This document shows positions 19,839-31,462 of a stretch of 64,000 nt of DNA, one piece after another. The stretch lies in assembly GCF_040869045.1 (NCBI RefSeq), contig NC_090322.1, positions 192,881,477 to 192,945,476 of the forward strand, in the 5' to 3' direction. The position numbers and the translations under genes are program-made. Numbering within the stretch: the first letter of the stretch is position 1; each line of letters opens with the position of its first letter. Origin of the DNA: Eurosta solidaginis (Eukaryota; Arthropoda; Insecta; Diptera; Tephritidae). Below the pieces are notes generated by a model. The model worked only from the letters and a program-made list of their open reading frames with translations. It did no database searches and was not told where the DNA came from.

Positions 19839-22800
19839 AACTCAGTTGAGCAGAGCTCACAGAGTATATTAACTTTGATTGGATAACGGTTGGTTGTACA
19901 GGTATAAAGGAATCGAGATAGATATAGACGTCCATATATCAAAATCATCAGGATCGAAAAAAAATTTGATTGAGCCATGTCCGTCCGTCCGTCCGTCCGT
20001 TAACACGATAACTTGAGTAAATTTTGAGGTATCTTGATGAAATTCGGTACGTAGGTTCCTGAGCACTCATCTCAGATCGCTATTTAAAATGAACAATATC
20101 GGACTATAACCACGCCCACTTTTCGATATCGAAAATTTCGAAAAACCGAAAAAGTGCGATAATTCATTACCAAATACGGATTAAGCGATGAAACTTGGTA
20201 GGTGAGTTGAACTTATTACGCAGAATAGAAAACTAGTAAAATTTTGGACAATGGGTGTGGCACCGCCCACTTTTAAAAGAAGGTAATTTAGAAGTTTTGC
20301 AAGCTGTTATTTGGCAGTCGTTGAAGATATCATCATGAAATTTGGCAGGAACGTTACTCTTATTACTATATGTCTGCTTCTAAAAATTAGCAAAATCGGA
20401 GAACGACCACGCCCACTTTAAAAAAAAAAATATGTTTTAAATTCAAATTTTAAAAGAAAAGTTAATATCTTTACAGTATATAAAGAAAAGTTAATATCTT
20501 TACAGTATATAAGTAAATTATGTCAACATTCAACTCCAGTAATGATATGGTGCAACAAAATGCACAAATAAAAGAAAATTTCAAAATGGGTGTGGCTCCG
20601 CCCTTTTTCATTTAATTTGTTTAGGATACTTTTAATGCCATAAGTCGAACAAAAATTAACCAATCCTTGTGAAATTTGGTAGGGGCTTATTTTCTGGGAC
20701 GATAACTTATTCCTGTGAAAAAGGTCGAAATCGGTTGAAGCCACGCCCAGTTTTTATACACAGTCGAACGTCTGTCCTTCCGCTCGGCCGTTAACACGAT
20801 AACTTGAGCAAAAATCGATATATCTTTACTAAACTCAGTTCACGTACTTATCTGAACTCACTTTGTATTGGTATTTGGATTGGTTTATGGACGCAAAATA
20901 TAACTTTAGAAAAAAACTTTGTAAAATGGGTGTGACACCTACCATATTAAGTAGAATGAAATGAAAAAGTATTGCAGGGCGAAATAAAAAACCCTTTAAA
21001 TCTTGGCAGGAATACTGTTTTTGGTATTATATATATAAATAAATTAGCGGTATCCAACAGATGATGTTCTGGGTCACCCTGGTCCACATTTTGGTCAATA
21101 TCTGGAAAACGCCTTCACATATACAACTACCACCACTCCCTTTTAAAATACTCATTAACACCTTTCGTTTGATACCCATATTATATAAACACATTCTAGA
21201 GTCACCCCTGGTCCACCTTTATGGCGATACCACGAAAAGGCGTCCACCTATAGAACTAAGCCTCACGCCCTTTTAAAATACTCATTAACACCTTTCGTTT
21301 GATACCCATATTGTACAAACGCATTCTAGAGTCACCCCTGGTCCACCTTTATGCCGATATCTCGAAAAGGCGACCACCTATACAACTACCACCACTTCGT
21401 TTTAAAACCCTCATTAATGCCTTTAATTTGATACCCATATCGTACAAACACATTCTAGAGTCACCCCTGGTCCACCTTTATGGCGATATCTCGAAAAGGC
21501 GTCCACCTATAGAACTAAGCCCCACGCCCTTTTAAAATACTCATTAACACCTTTCGTTTGATACCCATATTGTACAAACGCATTCTAGAGTCACCCCTGA
21601 TCCACCTTTATGCCGATATCTCAAAAAGACGACCACCTATACAACTACCACCAATCCCTTTTAAAACCCTCATTAATACCTTTAATTTGATACCCATATC
21701 GTACAAACACATTCTAGAGTCACCCCTGGCCCACCTTTATGGCGATATCTCGAAAAGGCGTCCACCTATAGAACTAAGCCCCACGCTCTTTTAAAATTGT
21801 ACAAACGTATTCTAGAGTCACCCCTGGTCTACCTTTATGGCGATATCTCGAAAAGGCGTCCACCTATAGAACTAAACCCCACGCCCTTTTAAAATACTCA
21901 TTAACACCTTTCGTTTGATACCCATATCGTACAAACACATTCTAGAGTCACCCCTGGTCTACCTTTATGGCGATATCTCGAAAAGGCGTCCACCTATAGA
22001 ACTAAACCCCACGCCCTTTTGAAATACTCATTAACACCTTTCGTTTGATACCCATATCGTACAAACACATTCTAGAGTCACCCCTGGACCACCTTTATGG
22101 CGATATCTCGAAAAGGCGTCCACCTATAGAACTAAGCCCCACGCTCTTTTAAAATTGTACAAACGTATTCTAGAGTCACCCCTGGTCTACCTTTATGGCG
22201 ATATCTCGAAAAGGCGTCCACCTATAGAACTAAACCCCACGCCCTTTTAAAATACTCATTAACACCTTTCATTTGATACCCATATCGTACAAACACATTC
22301 TAGAGTCACCCCTGGCCCACCTTTATGGCGATATCTCGAAAAGGCGTCCACCTATAGAACTAAGCCCCACGCTCTTTTAAAATTGTACAAACGTATTCTA
22401 GAGTCACCCCTGGTCCATCTTTATGCCGATATCTCGAAAAGGCGACCACCTATACAACTACCACCACTCCATTTTAAAACCCTCATTAATACCTTTAATT
22501 TGATACCCATATCGTACTAACACATTCTAGAGTCACCCCTGGTCTACCTTTATGGCGATATCTCGAAAAGGCGTCCACCTATAGAACTAAACCCCACGCC
22601 CTTTTGAAATACTCATTAACACCTTTCGTTTGATACCCATATCGTACAAACACATTCTAGAGTCACCCCTGGCCCACCTTTATGGCGATATCTCGAAAAG
22701 GCGTCCACCTATAGAACTAAGCCCCACGCTCTTTTAAAATTGTACAAACGTATTCTAGAGTCACCCCTGGTCCACCTTTATGCCGATATCTCGAAAAGGC

Positions 22801-23225
22801 GACCACCTATACAACTACCACCACTCCATTTTAAAACCCTCATTAATACCTTTAATTTGATACCCATATCGTACTAACACATTCTAGAGTCACCCCTGGT
22901 CTACCTTTATGGCGATATCTCGAAAAGGCGTCCACCTATAGAACTAAGCCCCACGCTCTTTTAAAATTGTACAAACAAATTCTAGAGTCAACCCTGATCC
23001 ACCTTTATGGCGATATCCCTAAATAGCGTCCACCTATAGAACTATGGCCCACTCCCTCATAAAATACTCTTTAAATTCATTTGATACACAGGTCATACAA
23101 ACACATTCCAGGGTTACCCTCGGTTCATTTTCCTACATGGTTATTTTCCCTTATGTTGTCACCATAGCTCTCAACTGAGTATGTAATGTTCGGTTTCACC
23201 CGAACTTAGCCTTCCTTACTTGTTT
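19839..23225 (-). repeat. Family A dispersed repeat, long copy (minus orientation)
   Basis: It begins at about 19839 with ACTCAGTTGAGCAGAGCTCACAGAG and ends at 23225 with the mirror-type end (CTCAACTGAGTATGTAATGTTCGG...CTTAGCCTTCCTTACTTGTT). It contains a (CCGT)n run (19980-20000), TTTCGATATCGAAAATTTCG, and six or more CACGCCC/GGGCGTGG-type blocks spaced along 20110-20750. The tandem array at 21090-23110 follows. Subterminal inverted TACTCAGTTGAG motifs lie at both ends. It has no coding capacity. Confidence 0.8.
21090..23110 (-). repeat. Tandem array, ~130-bp unit with higher-order variants
   Basis: About 15 units are present. Each contains ATTCTAGAGTCACCCCTGG, CACCTTTATGGCGATATCTC, GAAAAGGCGTCCACCTATAG and CATTAACACCTTTCGTTTGA, with a spacing of about 130 bp. 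Two subtypes alternate: one with GTCCACCTATAGAACTAAG, the other with GACCACCTATACAACTACC. This makes ~230-260-bp higher-order units, some of which lack the CATTAACACC part. Stretches read open across several units but have no domain. Confidence 0.9.
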
Positions 23226-23440
23226 ACAATACACTAGCAAAATTCACGGCTTTGCATTTGCTACGTCATGGCAAATACGCAACATCAGAAACCGTAGTTT
23301 ATTATTTCAGTTTTGAATAGCAAATTATCAAATATCTCGGGGACGTCATGTATGTTGCCTTTTAAACCATGGGCGGAAGTATCCAAAGAAGCGGTGAAAT
23401 TTTGTATATTCTGTACTTATGTATTTACACATGCATAGCA
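23226..23440. other. Unassigned flank
   Basis: No gene or repeat was recognised between family A and the MITE at 23441. Confidence 0.4.
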
Positions 23441-23698
23441 ACATATCGCTCATTTACTTCAATAGTGTCATAACTCAAAAAAAAAAACAATTTTCTAGGA
23501 GAGCCCTTCAAAGATTTCAACTGCCATATGTTGCCCATATAAAGGCATATTTTCATTTTTATAGCACGTGGTAAATGTTTAACTGATCACAAAGATTTTA
23601 TAGAAAATAGAGCATGATATTGGGTACGTTTATATGTTATTAACTCAAAAGTCATGTGTTTTGAGTTATGACACTATTGAAATAAATGAGCGATATGT
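23441..23698. mobile_element. Small MITE with ~40-bp terminal inverted repeats
   Basis: ACATATCGCTCATTTACTTC...CATAACTCAAAA (23441-23482) is inverted at 23658-23698 (TTTTGAGTTATG...AAATGAGCGATATGT) with about one mismatch in 40. The element is 258 bp and non-coding. The target duplication is not clear. Confidence 0.8.
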
Positions 23699-24713
23699 AA
23701 GTCCGTATTTTTGTTATATTTTTGCTACTTTGGTATTTCACTTTGTTGCTGTTATGGTTAATGCTTATTTATATTAATAACGGATAGAAAGTATACGTTG
23801 ATGACCAAACTAAAGAGCAGCAACAATAATAACAAAACAGCACGGTGCACAAATGGCAGCATTCAAAGTAGCACGCAACAACATAAAGACAAAGAAAGTA
23901 CAGAGAACAATCAATGAAACCAAAGTAAATGCGATAATAATGAGTGCACTTGCTGTATTTGGGTTTCAGTTCCATTATCAGAAGTTCCAAAAGCCAGTCA
24001 AACCAAGCCAAGCAGTCTTTCAGCTCATGACGATTATGACTACCAACTAAGTAACTAAAAGTGGTTAACAAAAGAATAATAACAACGATAAAAGCAATGA
24101 GGGTTTCATGTCAAGGCCGTAAATTGAAATTAGAAGTTTTAAAAAATATTTTTTTTTTAAATATAAAGTTATTAGTATAGCATATTAAGAAAGAAAGCTT
24201 ATTAAAAAAATGTTTTTCAAATGTATGAACACGAATGAAAAAGATATGTCTGCATTTCGATATTTACAAAAAAAATTTGCTTAACGATTAATATTTGAAT
24301 TGTATTTTTATAGTGTAAACATCTTTGCTCACAGTGTGGGGCATATGTAAGCGTAAGGTGAAAAGTGTAAATGGTATGCTATGAGCGAAATCACTCAGCA
24401 ACTCAAGGCAAACATTTCCCTTATAAATTCAGGTATCTGAGCATATGATAAGTTTTATGCATGCAAGGTCACGAAGAGATGTATACACCCCGCTGTATTG
24501 TTGCAAATAAAGATCCAGAGATATAATGGCAAATATGAGCAAATGCGTGATTTTCATTACTGAAGTACAAAGTGTTTACAAATACAAAGCAAGTGGTTGG
24601 AAAAAAATTTATCAAATTAAATTAATTTAAAATATTTAAATAAAATAAAATGAAATAAAACTAAATAAAGTAATATTAAATAAAATTAAATAAAATAAAA
24701 TAAAATAAAATAA
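23699..24713. other. AT-rich stretch, nothing recognised; TAAAA run at its end
   Basis: Frames at 23769-24071 (minus) and 23853-24050 (plus) overlap and lack known domains. 24600-24713 is (TAAAA)n-like low complexity directly before a family A copy. Confidence 0.45.
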
Positions 24714-26517
24714 AACAAGTAAAGGAGGCTAAGTTCGAGTGTAACCAAACATTACATACTCAGCTGAAAGCTTAGCTGCATTGGTTTCGTAGATGGTTTA
24801 TAAATGGTTTTTAATTCCATATCACATACGTTTGGGAAATATCGACCAAATTGTAGACCAAGGGTGACGTTTTTTGGAACGATTTTCCTTCATCCTTTGT
24901 CAAATAAGGGAAAATCATCTTGTAGGAAAATTAACCTATGTTTGTGTGACATGGGTATCAAATGAAAGGTATTATAGATTATTTTAAAAAAGCAGTGGGC
25001 CTTAGTTCTATAGGTGGACGCCTTTTCGAGATATAGCCATAAAGGTGGACCGGGGGTGACTCTATAATGTGTTTGTACGATATGGGTATCAAATTAAAGG
25101 TATTAATGAGGGTTTTAAAAGGGAGTGGCCTTAGTTGTTGTGAAGGCGTTTTCGAGATATCGAACAAAATGTGGACCAGGGTGACCCAGAACATCATCGA
25201 TCGGGTACCGCTACTTTGTTTATATATGTAATACCACGAATAGTGTTCCTGCCAGGGATGCACCTTAACGTTAAGCTAATCGATTATCAAACAATTTCCA
25301 CCGTTTCCGTTGAAACACTTCGAAATATTATCGATAAAGAAATTATCAAGATAAATTGTACCTCGTTTTTAACCGAAACGAAAAGCTTTCGTTAACGTTA
25401 AAAACGTTAACAAAAACATGATACTTTATGTTTGAATTGTGCTGGCAATGCTATAGCCATGGTGAAGCCGTAAGGTGGTAACAGCGAGCGGACATACACA
25501 CAAACTCCATGTAATTTGTTTGTGTAATTCGTTGGTGGTAATGTCAAAAATACTCTGAGAAATATTCGTACTGTCAAAATTCATGAGAAAAGTTGCAATC
25601 AGCTTGGCTAATGCTTTCACCTTTAATGACTCCGCCATCAATCAGCTTTGCCAGCATAGTTTGAAATTAATAATCAACATAAACGATTTGATTTCGTTTT
25701 GAAACAAAATCATTTCGTTAATTTGACGTTCTTAACTTTAATAAACGAAACGAAATGACTTTGTTTCGTTTATTAACGTTAATTATCGTAACGAAATGAT
25801 ATCGGTTCGTTGGTTAAGCACGCCTGATTCCAAGGGCTTTTGATTTCGCCCTGCAGAACTTTTTCATTTTCTTCTACTTTATATAGTAGGTGTCGTTCGT
25901 ATTTGGTATAGAATTATGGCATTTCTTTTTTTAATTTTTCGAAATTTTCGATATCGAAAAAGTGGGCGTGGTCATAGTCGGACTTCGCCCCATTTTTAAT
26001 ACCAAGATAAAGTAAGTACAGATAATTGTGTGAACTAAGTTTAGTAAAGATATATCGACAGACGGTCGACTTCGTATAACGCCTATTGTCCAAAATTTTA
26101 CTAATTTTCTATTTTGCGTCATAAAGTCAACCAACCTACCAAGTTTCATCGCTTAATCCGTCTTTGGTAATGAATTATCGCACTTTTCCGGTTTTTCGAA
26201 ATTTTCGATATCGAAAAAGTGAGCGCTGTTATAGTCCGATTTCGTTCATTTTAAATAGCGATCTGGGATGAGTGCCCAGGAACTTACATACCAAATCTCA
26301 ATAAGATACCTCAAAATTTACTCAAGTTATCGTGTTAACGGATAGACGGATGGACGGACGGACGGACGGACATGGCTAAGTGAATTTCTTTTTTCGCCCA
26401 GATCATTTTGATATATAGAAGTCTATATCTATATCGATTAGTTTATGCCGTTACGGGGTACCGTTATTAGAACAAAATTAATATACTCTGTTAGCTCTGC
26501 TCAGCTGAGTATAACAA
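24714..26517 (+). repeat. Family A dispersed repeat, medium copy
   Basis: The left end AACAAGTAAAGGAGGCTAAG is at 24714 and the right end ACTCTGTTAGCTCTGCTCAG...ATAACAA runs to 26517. Only about two array units are present (24955-25190). It has a long (ACGG)n run at 26343-26372 and repeated TTTCGATATCGAAAAAGTG blocks. It is interrupted by the hAT-like MITE at 25253-25826. Confidence 0.78.
25253..25826. mobile_element. hAT-like MITE inserted in family A
   Basis: The ends are CAGGGATGCACCTTAACG (25253) and GGTTAAGCACGCCTG (to 25826). Subterminal AACGTTAA/TTAACGTT motifs recur on both sides (25268-25415, 25700-25790). The flanking family A sequence ('cctgcca' | 'gattccaagggc') is continuous in other copies, so the insertion is real. 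An 8-bp duplication is not visible. A 71-codon minus frame (25426-25641) has no known domain. Confidence 0.7.
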
Positions 26518-26650
26518 AATGAATTGGAAAAATTAAAATAAAATGAAATAAAACTAAATTAAATAAAATTAAAAATAAAATAAAATTAAATTAAATTAAA
26601 TTAAAAAAATAATTAAATTAAATTAAATTAAGTTAATTTCTTCGATATGA
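26518..26650. repeat. AAATT/TAAAAT low-complexity tract
   Basis: Simple A/T pentamer-like runs (AAATTAAATT, ATAAAATAAA) follow the family A copy. No coding signal is present. Confidence 0.8.
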
Positions 26651-26950
26651 TTTACATTTGTAATAGCTTGTAAAAAATATAAGCAGCGGTCATTGATGTT
26701 AATTCAATTTAAGGCCCCTCACATAAACAATTTTTCATACAGATGCGTTTTACACAATCTTATGCGTTATGAGTAGATTGTACGTATTTTTTTGGAGAAC
26801 GGTAGATTGAGCGACACTGGCGCCATCTGACATGGAAAAGTAGCCAACTCCCAAATTTTGTTGCAAGCAAAGCATAAGAAGAAGAATTTGACATTTGCTT
26901 TGGCTAAGGGTGCTGGCACACTTTGCAAGTGAAATTATTTTGTCCTCTCG

Positions 26951-27055
26951 TTGGTAGGTTAGGTTAGGTTAGGTGGTAGCTGCCCTAATAAGGGGATCTC
27001 ACTTGGACAACATGAACGTCCGTTGTGATACCACATACAATAAAACAACGGTAAC
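26951..27055 (-). mobile_element. LINE 3' end with TTAGG-type tail
   Basis: On the plus strand TTAGG is repeated three times (26959-26973) followed by TAGGTGGTAGCTGCCC...GGGGATCTCACTTGG. Read on the minus strand this is the 3' UTR end of a LINE with a CCTAA-type tail, the same layout as at 7448-7461, 16113-16135 and 30421-30434. The 5' limit of the fragment is uncertain (about 27055). No coding part remains. Confidence 0.55.
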
Positions 27056-27315
27056 GTTATTTATTATATAACGGTGGCGTTATTTATAATTGCATCTAGC
27101 AATTGATACTGCAATAGTCAATAGTATTTGAAGTGCCACTCGCAAGTTAAGAAAAACATCTTCTCGATACAAGATTATAGAAGTAAGTAATTCTAACGAA
27201 ATTTTTCTTTACTACTGCAAAGTAGTATTTTCCAGAAATCAGTTTTAATAAAAATACAAATAATACAGGAAGTTCTGCTTTGCGGACCGGGGAAAGATGC
27301 CCCCTTGTACCACCA
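27056..27315. other. Unassigned; interior side of a one-ended TIR element
   Basis: No gene was recognised. The sequence leads into the C-run and hAT-like terminus at 27316-27342. Confidence 0.3.
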
Positions 27316-27342
27316 CCCCCCCCCCCGCTCACTGCGCCACTG
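27316..27342. mobile_element. hAT-like terminus with C-run (partner end not found)
   Basis: Eleven C residues (27316-27326) precede GCTCACTGCGCCACTG (ending 27342). Its reverse, CAGTGGCGCAGTGAGC, looks like a hAT-type end. I could not find the opposite end upstream, so the element may be truncated. Confidence 0.4.
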
Positions 27343-27774
27343 AAAATTTCATTGTGCTGCGGCCTTTAGTTGTCAATATAAAAACTAACCCTAACAAACG
27401 TTTAACCTCGTATATTCAATTTCACTTTCATATATCTTGGCTGTGTTAGAAATTCGTAAGATTTAAAAAGTTTTTAATATTTATTCCGTTGTTCGTTGTT
27501 TTGTTATAATTTTCTCTTTTCATTTCAAGTAAATTATCACAAAGACTTTGGCCGTTTTCTTTTTTCTTTTGCCACGAATTTAGCCACATTTACAAAAAGG
27601 CGTTGAGAATGAAAGTGGAATTTTGTTTGCATGGCAAATATGTTTGGTATTTAATAATTCATGCACACACACATACAAATATGCTTTTGTTGACATTTTA
27701 GTGGCTGCTGGTTTATTTCTTCGCAATCTTTTCGCTCTTATTAGTAGCTACCACAATGTATTTAATATTAGCTG
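27343..27774. other. No gene recognised
   Basis: AT-rich DNA between two repeats. No frames or structures are worth calling. Confidence 0.4.
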
Positions 27775-29386
27775 TGTTTTTTAAACGGTTTTATTTAGCT
27801 TGACTTGGCCGTCTGGCTGGCTGGCACGAATTTTGTAATTGAAATTTAAATAACTTCCCGATAAGCTACAAGCTTGAAACTTGGAATATAATGCAGAACC
27901 TGATGACAATGCAATAATAAGCAAAAACTCCAATAGGTGGCGCATGGATCGAAATATTTCAAAAAAAGCCTTTTTGTGTTCCGATTTGGTTAATATTTGG
28001 AACACATAATACATACATGTATAAGAAAGCGACATATGAAAAAAATCGCCGTTAGGTGGCACAAGGATCGATATATTCAAAAAAATCGTATTTGTGGTCC
28101 GAATTTGCTCATATTTGGATCACATAATACATAGATACATGAATAGAAAGCCACATATGAAAAAATCGCCGCTAGGTGGCGAAAGAATCGAGATATTCAA
28201 AAAATGGTATTTGTGGTCCGATTTGGCTCATATTTGGAACACAATACATACATGAATAGAAAGCGACCTATGAAAAAAAATCGCCGCTATGTGGTGCAGG
28301 TATCGAGATATTCAAAAAATCGTATTTGTGCTCCGATTCGGCTCATACTTGAAACAAATATTACATACAGTCCTGTAGAAGTGACATCAAAATCTTTGGA
28401 GTTCGAGGAGGGACAAGCATTCGTGGCGCAGAGGCGAGTAAAGCCTTTGGAAGGGTTATGTATTGAAGACTTAGATTGTAACAAATTGTCAGGAAAGAGT
28501 CGTTGTAATAATGAGTCACTAAATGAACTAAATAGAATGAGAGATAATAGACAATTAGATAAAGACTAAAAACTTTAAAATAAAATAATTAAAAAAAATT
28601 TTAAGTTAAATGGTTTTATTGAAAACAATACTTACATGAAGTAATAATAATACTAAAAGCTAGAAAATAATTAGGTAGGTCCTAGGTACTAGTCATCACA
28701 CTCCTCACCAATCTAGGGCGTTGATCAGACAATTAAATAAAAGCGTTGGGCGCGTGAAATTTTTAAAAATGTGAGGCGTAGCATAACCTTATTAAGGTTC
28801 AGTTGGTCTTATATATGATAGAAGTTTTAAGTGTCCAACGCTTTTATTTAATTGTCTGATCAACGCCCTAGATTGATGAGGAGTGTGATGACTAGTACCT
28901 AGGACCTACCTAATTATTTTCTAGCTTTTAGTATTATTATTACTTCATGTAAGTATTGTTTTCAATAAAACCGTTTAACTTAAAAATTTTTTTAAATAAT
29001 TTTATTTTAAAGTTTTTAGTCTTTATCTAATTGTCTATTATCTCTCATTCTATTTAGTTCATTTAGTGACTCATTATTACAAAGACTCTTTCCTGGCAAT
29101 TTGTTACAGTCTAAGACCTCAATACATAATCCGTCACTTCTACCAGACTGTATGTAATATTTGTTCCAAATACGAGCCAAATCGGACCACAAATACGATT
29201 TTTGTAAATATCTCGATCCTTGTGCCACCTAACGGCGATTTTTTTCTTTTTATTTCATAATCATCGGGTTCTGAACTATATTCCAAATTTCAAGCTTGTA
29301 GCTTATCGGGAAGTTACTTAAATTTCAATTACAAAGTTCGTGCCAGCCAGCCTGTCAAGTCTAGTTAAATAAAACCGTTTAAAAAA
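27775..29386. mobile_element. Large foldback element (family B), ~0.8-kb arms
   Basis: The outer ends are TTTTTTAAACGGTTTTATTTA (27775) and its inverse TAAATAAAACCGTTTAAAAAA (to 29386). The whole 1.6 kb is a near-palindrome centred around 28795. The best-matching arm part is 28560-28770 against 28820-29010 (CTAGGTACTAGTCATCACAC, GTTGATCAGACAATTAAATA and so on, nearly identical). The left arm carries a ~70-bp block (about 28390-28460) absent from the right, and three to four GCCGCTAGGTGGC units of ~115 bp (27940-28300), against one on the right. It is non-coding. Confidence 0.88.
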
Positions 29387-29689
29387 CAGGGCTACTGATT
29401 CATTAATTCACACTTCCTTAAAAATGCGATTCGTAAAAGAAAGTGGTTTTGCACTTTTAGCTAGTTAATAAGAAAGAAGTAAGAAAGTCTAAGTTCGGGT
29501 GAAACCGAATATTACATACCCAGCTGTGCACTTGAAACACTGTTTTTGTTTGCTTTGTGTGGTTAATAGTGTTATAAGGCTGCGCAATAATACATATACT
29601 ATACATGGTCCTATTCTAAACTAATTTTCGTTCAAAAGAAGCAAAAAGGATACAGAGGCTACCGCTAATAAACTTGAGCGGGTAAAAGG

Positions 29690-30112
29690 GGGCTTACAAT
29701 ATACCCGCGGCAGTTATGCCTGTCGTAAGAGGCGACTAAAATACCAAATTGATACAAGGGGCGTTGTGGCGCAACTCTTTCAAGGGGTTGCCAGCGCAAT
29801 ATATAACTTCTCCAACCCAATTGTTAACCTCACCCATTCGTGGCGAATACTGTTTCTTTAACAGCCGATACTCTGGCGGCCCCAAGCTCCTTATGGATCT
29901 AGGGGGTGGGTGGGCGGCATGGCCAAGAAGGTTTCATGTGTTCATACCAAATCGTTCCCGGGCTAATACCTTAATGGTGCTTGTAATCGTAACGTACCGG
30001 ATCTGCATCCGGCAAAGGAAAATCAACATCGATAGCACTCCCCAAGGCCTTCGGGGAGTGTCCTTATCGCTACAACAAGAAGCGGATATAAATGCAGTTT
30101 TACAGTTGTAGC
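29690..30112 (+). repeat. Dispersed LINE 3'-end-like block
   Basis: Landmarks are ATACCCGCGGCAGTTATGCC, GTCGTAAGAGGCGACTAAA, GGTTGCCAGCGCAATATAT, GGTGCTTGTAATCG, and ACTCCCCAAGGCCTTCGGGG (a short GC hairpin near 30040-30060), ending TATCGCTACAACAAGAAG. I recognise this as an abundant tephritid LINE-associated sequence that normally ends in (CAA)n. The open frame through it (29749-30111) is not conserved coding. Moderate confidence, from memory. Confidence 0.5.
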
Positions 30113-30418
30113 TATGAAAAAAATATTTATGCCAAATCTCGTTCCGATTGGGAGATTTTTGTTCGACTTATGGGATTAAAAGTATTTTTGAAACAGTAAC
30201 AAAAGAAAGGCGTCTCTCGCTCATTTTCAAAATTTGTTTAAGTTTTGTTCTTAGCTCAACCATACCACTATTGAGGTAGAATATCAGTTAAATGTACCAT
30301 ATAGTTATTGCAAACTTTGCTGAGGGTGGGCCTTTGAGAAAAGTGGGCGTGGTCTTTAACCGATTTTGATTATTTTCATTCAGTCTATATAATTTGGCAA
30401 GAATAGTGTCTCTGCCAA

Positions 30419-30961
30419 GTTTAGGTTAGGTTAGATTGAACTGGCCGGTCCCTGAGGACCTCACATAGAGTGATTGAGTCCGTAGTGTTACCGGAAGTTT
30501 GTTTTAACGACCAAACTGAAAAACCCTTTCCAAAACCAGGACCTATGTTATAAAATAAATCCATCCTCTTGGCAAGTACTAGAAGCTTCCTAGGACTTAA
30601 GCCACTTGCTGCTTCTAGGTCTGACAGCTGTGTCACTCCTAATAGCTGGAGTCTTATCCTGCAAGTGCAGGGCACGAGCACAGAACGTGCTCGCTCGTTT
30701 CCGCCTCTAACCCGCACTTCCTACATATGCTATCACTGACCAAGCCTAATTTAAAGGCATGTGACGCCAGAAGGCAGTGTCCAGTCAGAATACCCGTCAT
30801 GAGTCTACAGTCCTCTCTTTTTAATGATAGAAGCAACTTTGTTAGTCTAAGGTTGTAAGACCTAGACATAATCTTCGACACTTTACAGCCCCGCGCTTGA
30901 ACCCACGCCTTTCCCGCTTGGTCGATCATGTGCACCTCTCGCCTTCACTTAATCTCGCCCA
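30419..30961 (-). pseudogene. 5'-truncated LINE fragment, same family as 6409-7461
   Basis: It is flanked by an 11-bp target duplication, GTCTCTGCCAA (30408-30418 and 30962-30972). On the minus strand it encodes the post-RNase H region (DQAGKAWVQARGCKV, RLMTGILTGHCLLASHA, CRKCGLEAETSEHVLCSCP) and the C-terminus. It is nearly the same protein as at 6947-7354. A frameshift lies near 30660. The tail on the plus strand is TTAGGTTAGGTTAG (30421-30434). Confidence 0.92.
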
Positions 30962-31462
30962 GTCTCTGCCAAATTCCAACGTAATATTTTTAACGACTTT
31001 TGATTTACGGCTTGTTAAACTGCCAAATTTTCTTCTTCTAAATGTGGATGGTGCCACTCCCATATTCCAAAATTTGTTTGAATTTATGTTTTGCGTCATA
31101 AAACCAATTCACCTGCCAAATTTCATTAGCTTAGCGGTATTTATTTTTGAATTAACTCATTTTTCCCATTTTTCTAAATTTTCGATATCGAAACATGGAC
31201 GTTGTTATCGTTCGGTTTCGCTCATTTTCAATACCTATCTATTCTGTGTCCAGATAAGCCCGTATACCGAATTAGGTGAAGATATGAAAAATGTTTGCTC
31301 AAGTTATCGTGTTAACGGACGGACATGGCTTAATCAATTTTTTTTCGATACCGATGATTTTGATATATGGAAGTCTATATCTCGATTCCTTTATATCTTT
31401 ACAACCAACCGTTATCCAATCAAAGTTATAATACCCTGTGTACAAGAACAGCTGGGTATAAA

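Larger units (their letters stand above)
29476..31462 (+). repeat. Family A dispersed repeat, diverged copy with two insertions
   Basis: The left end GTAAGAAAGTCTAAGTTCGGGT is near 29482 and the right end ACCCTGTGTACAAGAACAGCTGGGTATA reaches 31462. It holds a LINE-derived block (29690-30112) and the LINE fragment at 30419-30961. Remaining family A landmarks are GTGGGCGTGGTCTTTAACC (30342) and TTTTCGATATCGAAACATGG (31180). Confidence 0.65.

Noticed and set aside
21090..23110. Regularly spaced repeats that superficially resemble a CRISPR array
   Set aside because: The whole ~130-bp unit is repeated with no unique spacers, it is bounded by family A sequence, and the genome is an insect's.
23853..24050. 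Small plus-strand gene of 65 codons
   Set aside because: No domain, low-complexity Lys/Asn bias, and an equally long frame on the other strand.
26959..26973. TTAGG repeats as a telomere or interstitial telomere scar
   Set aside because: Only two or three units, and at two similar sites the tract lies inside LINE target duplications, so it is a retroposon tail.
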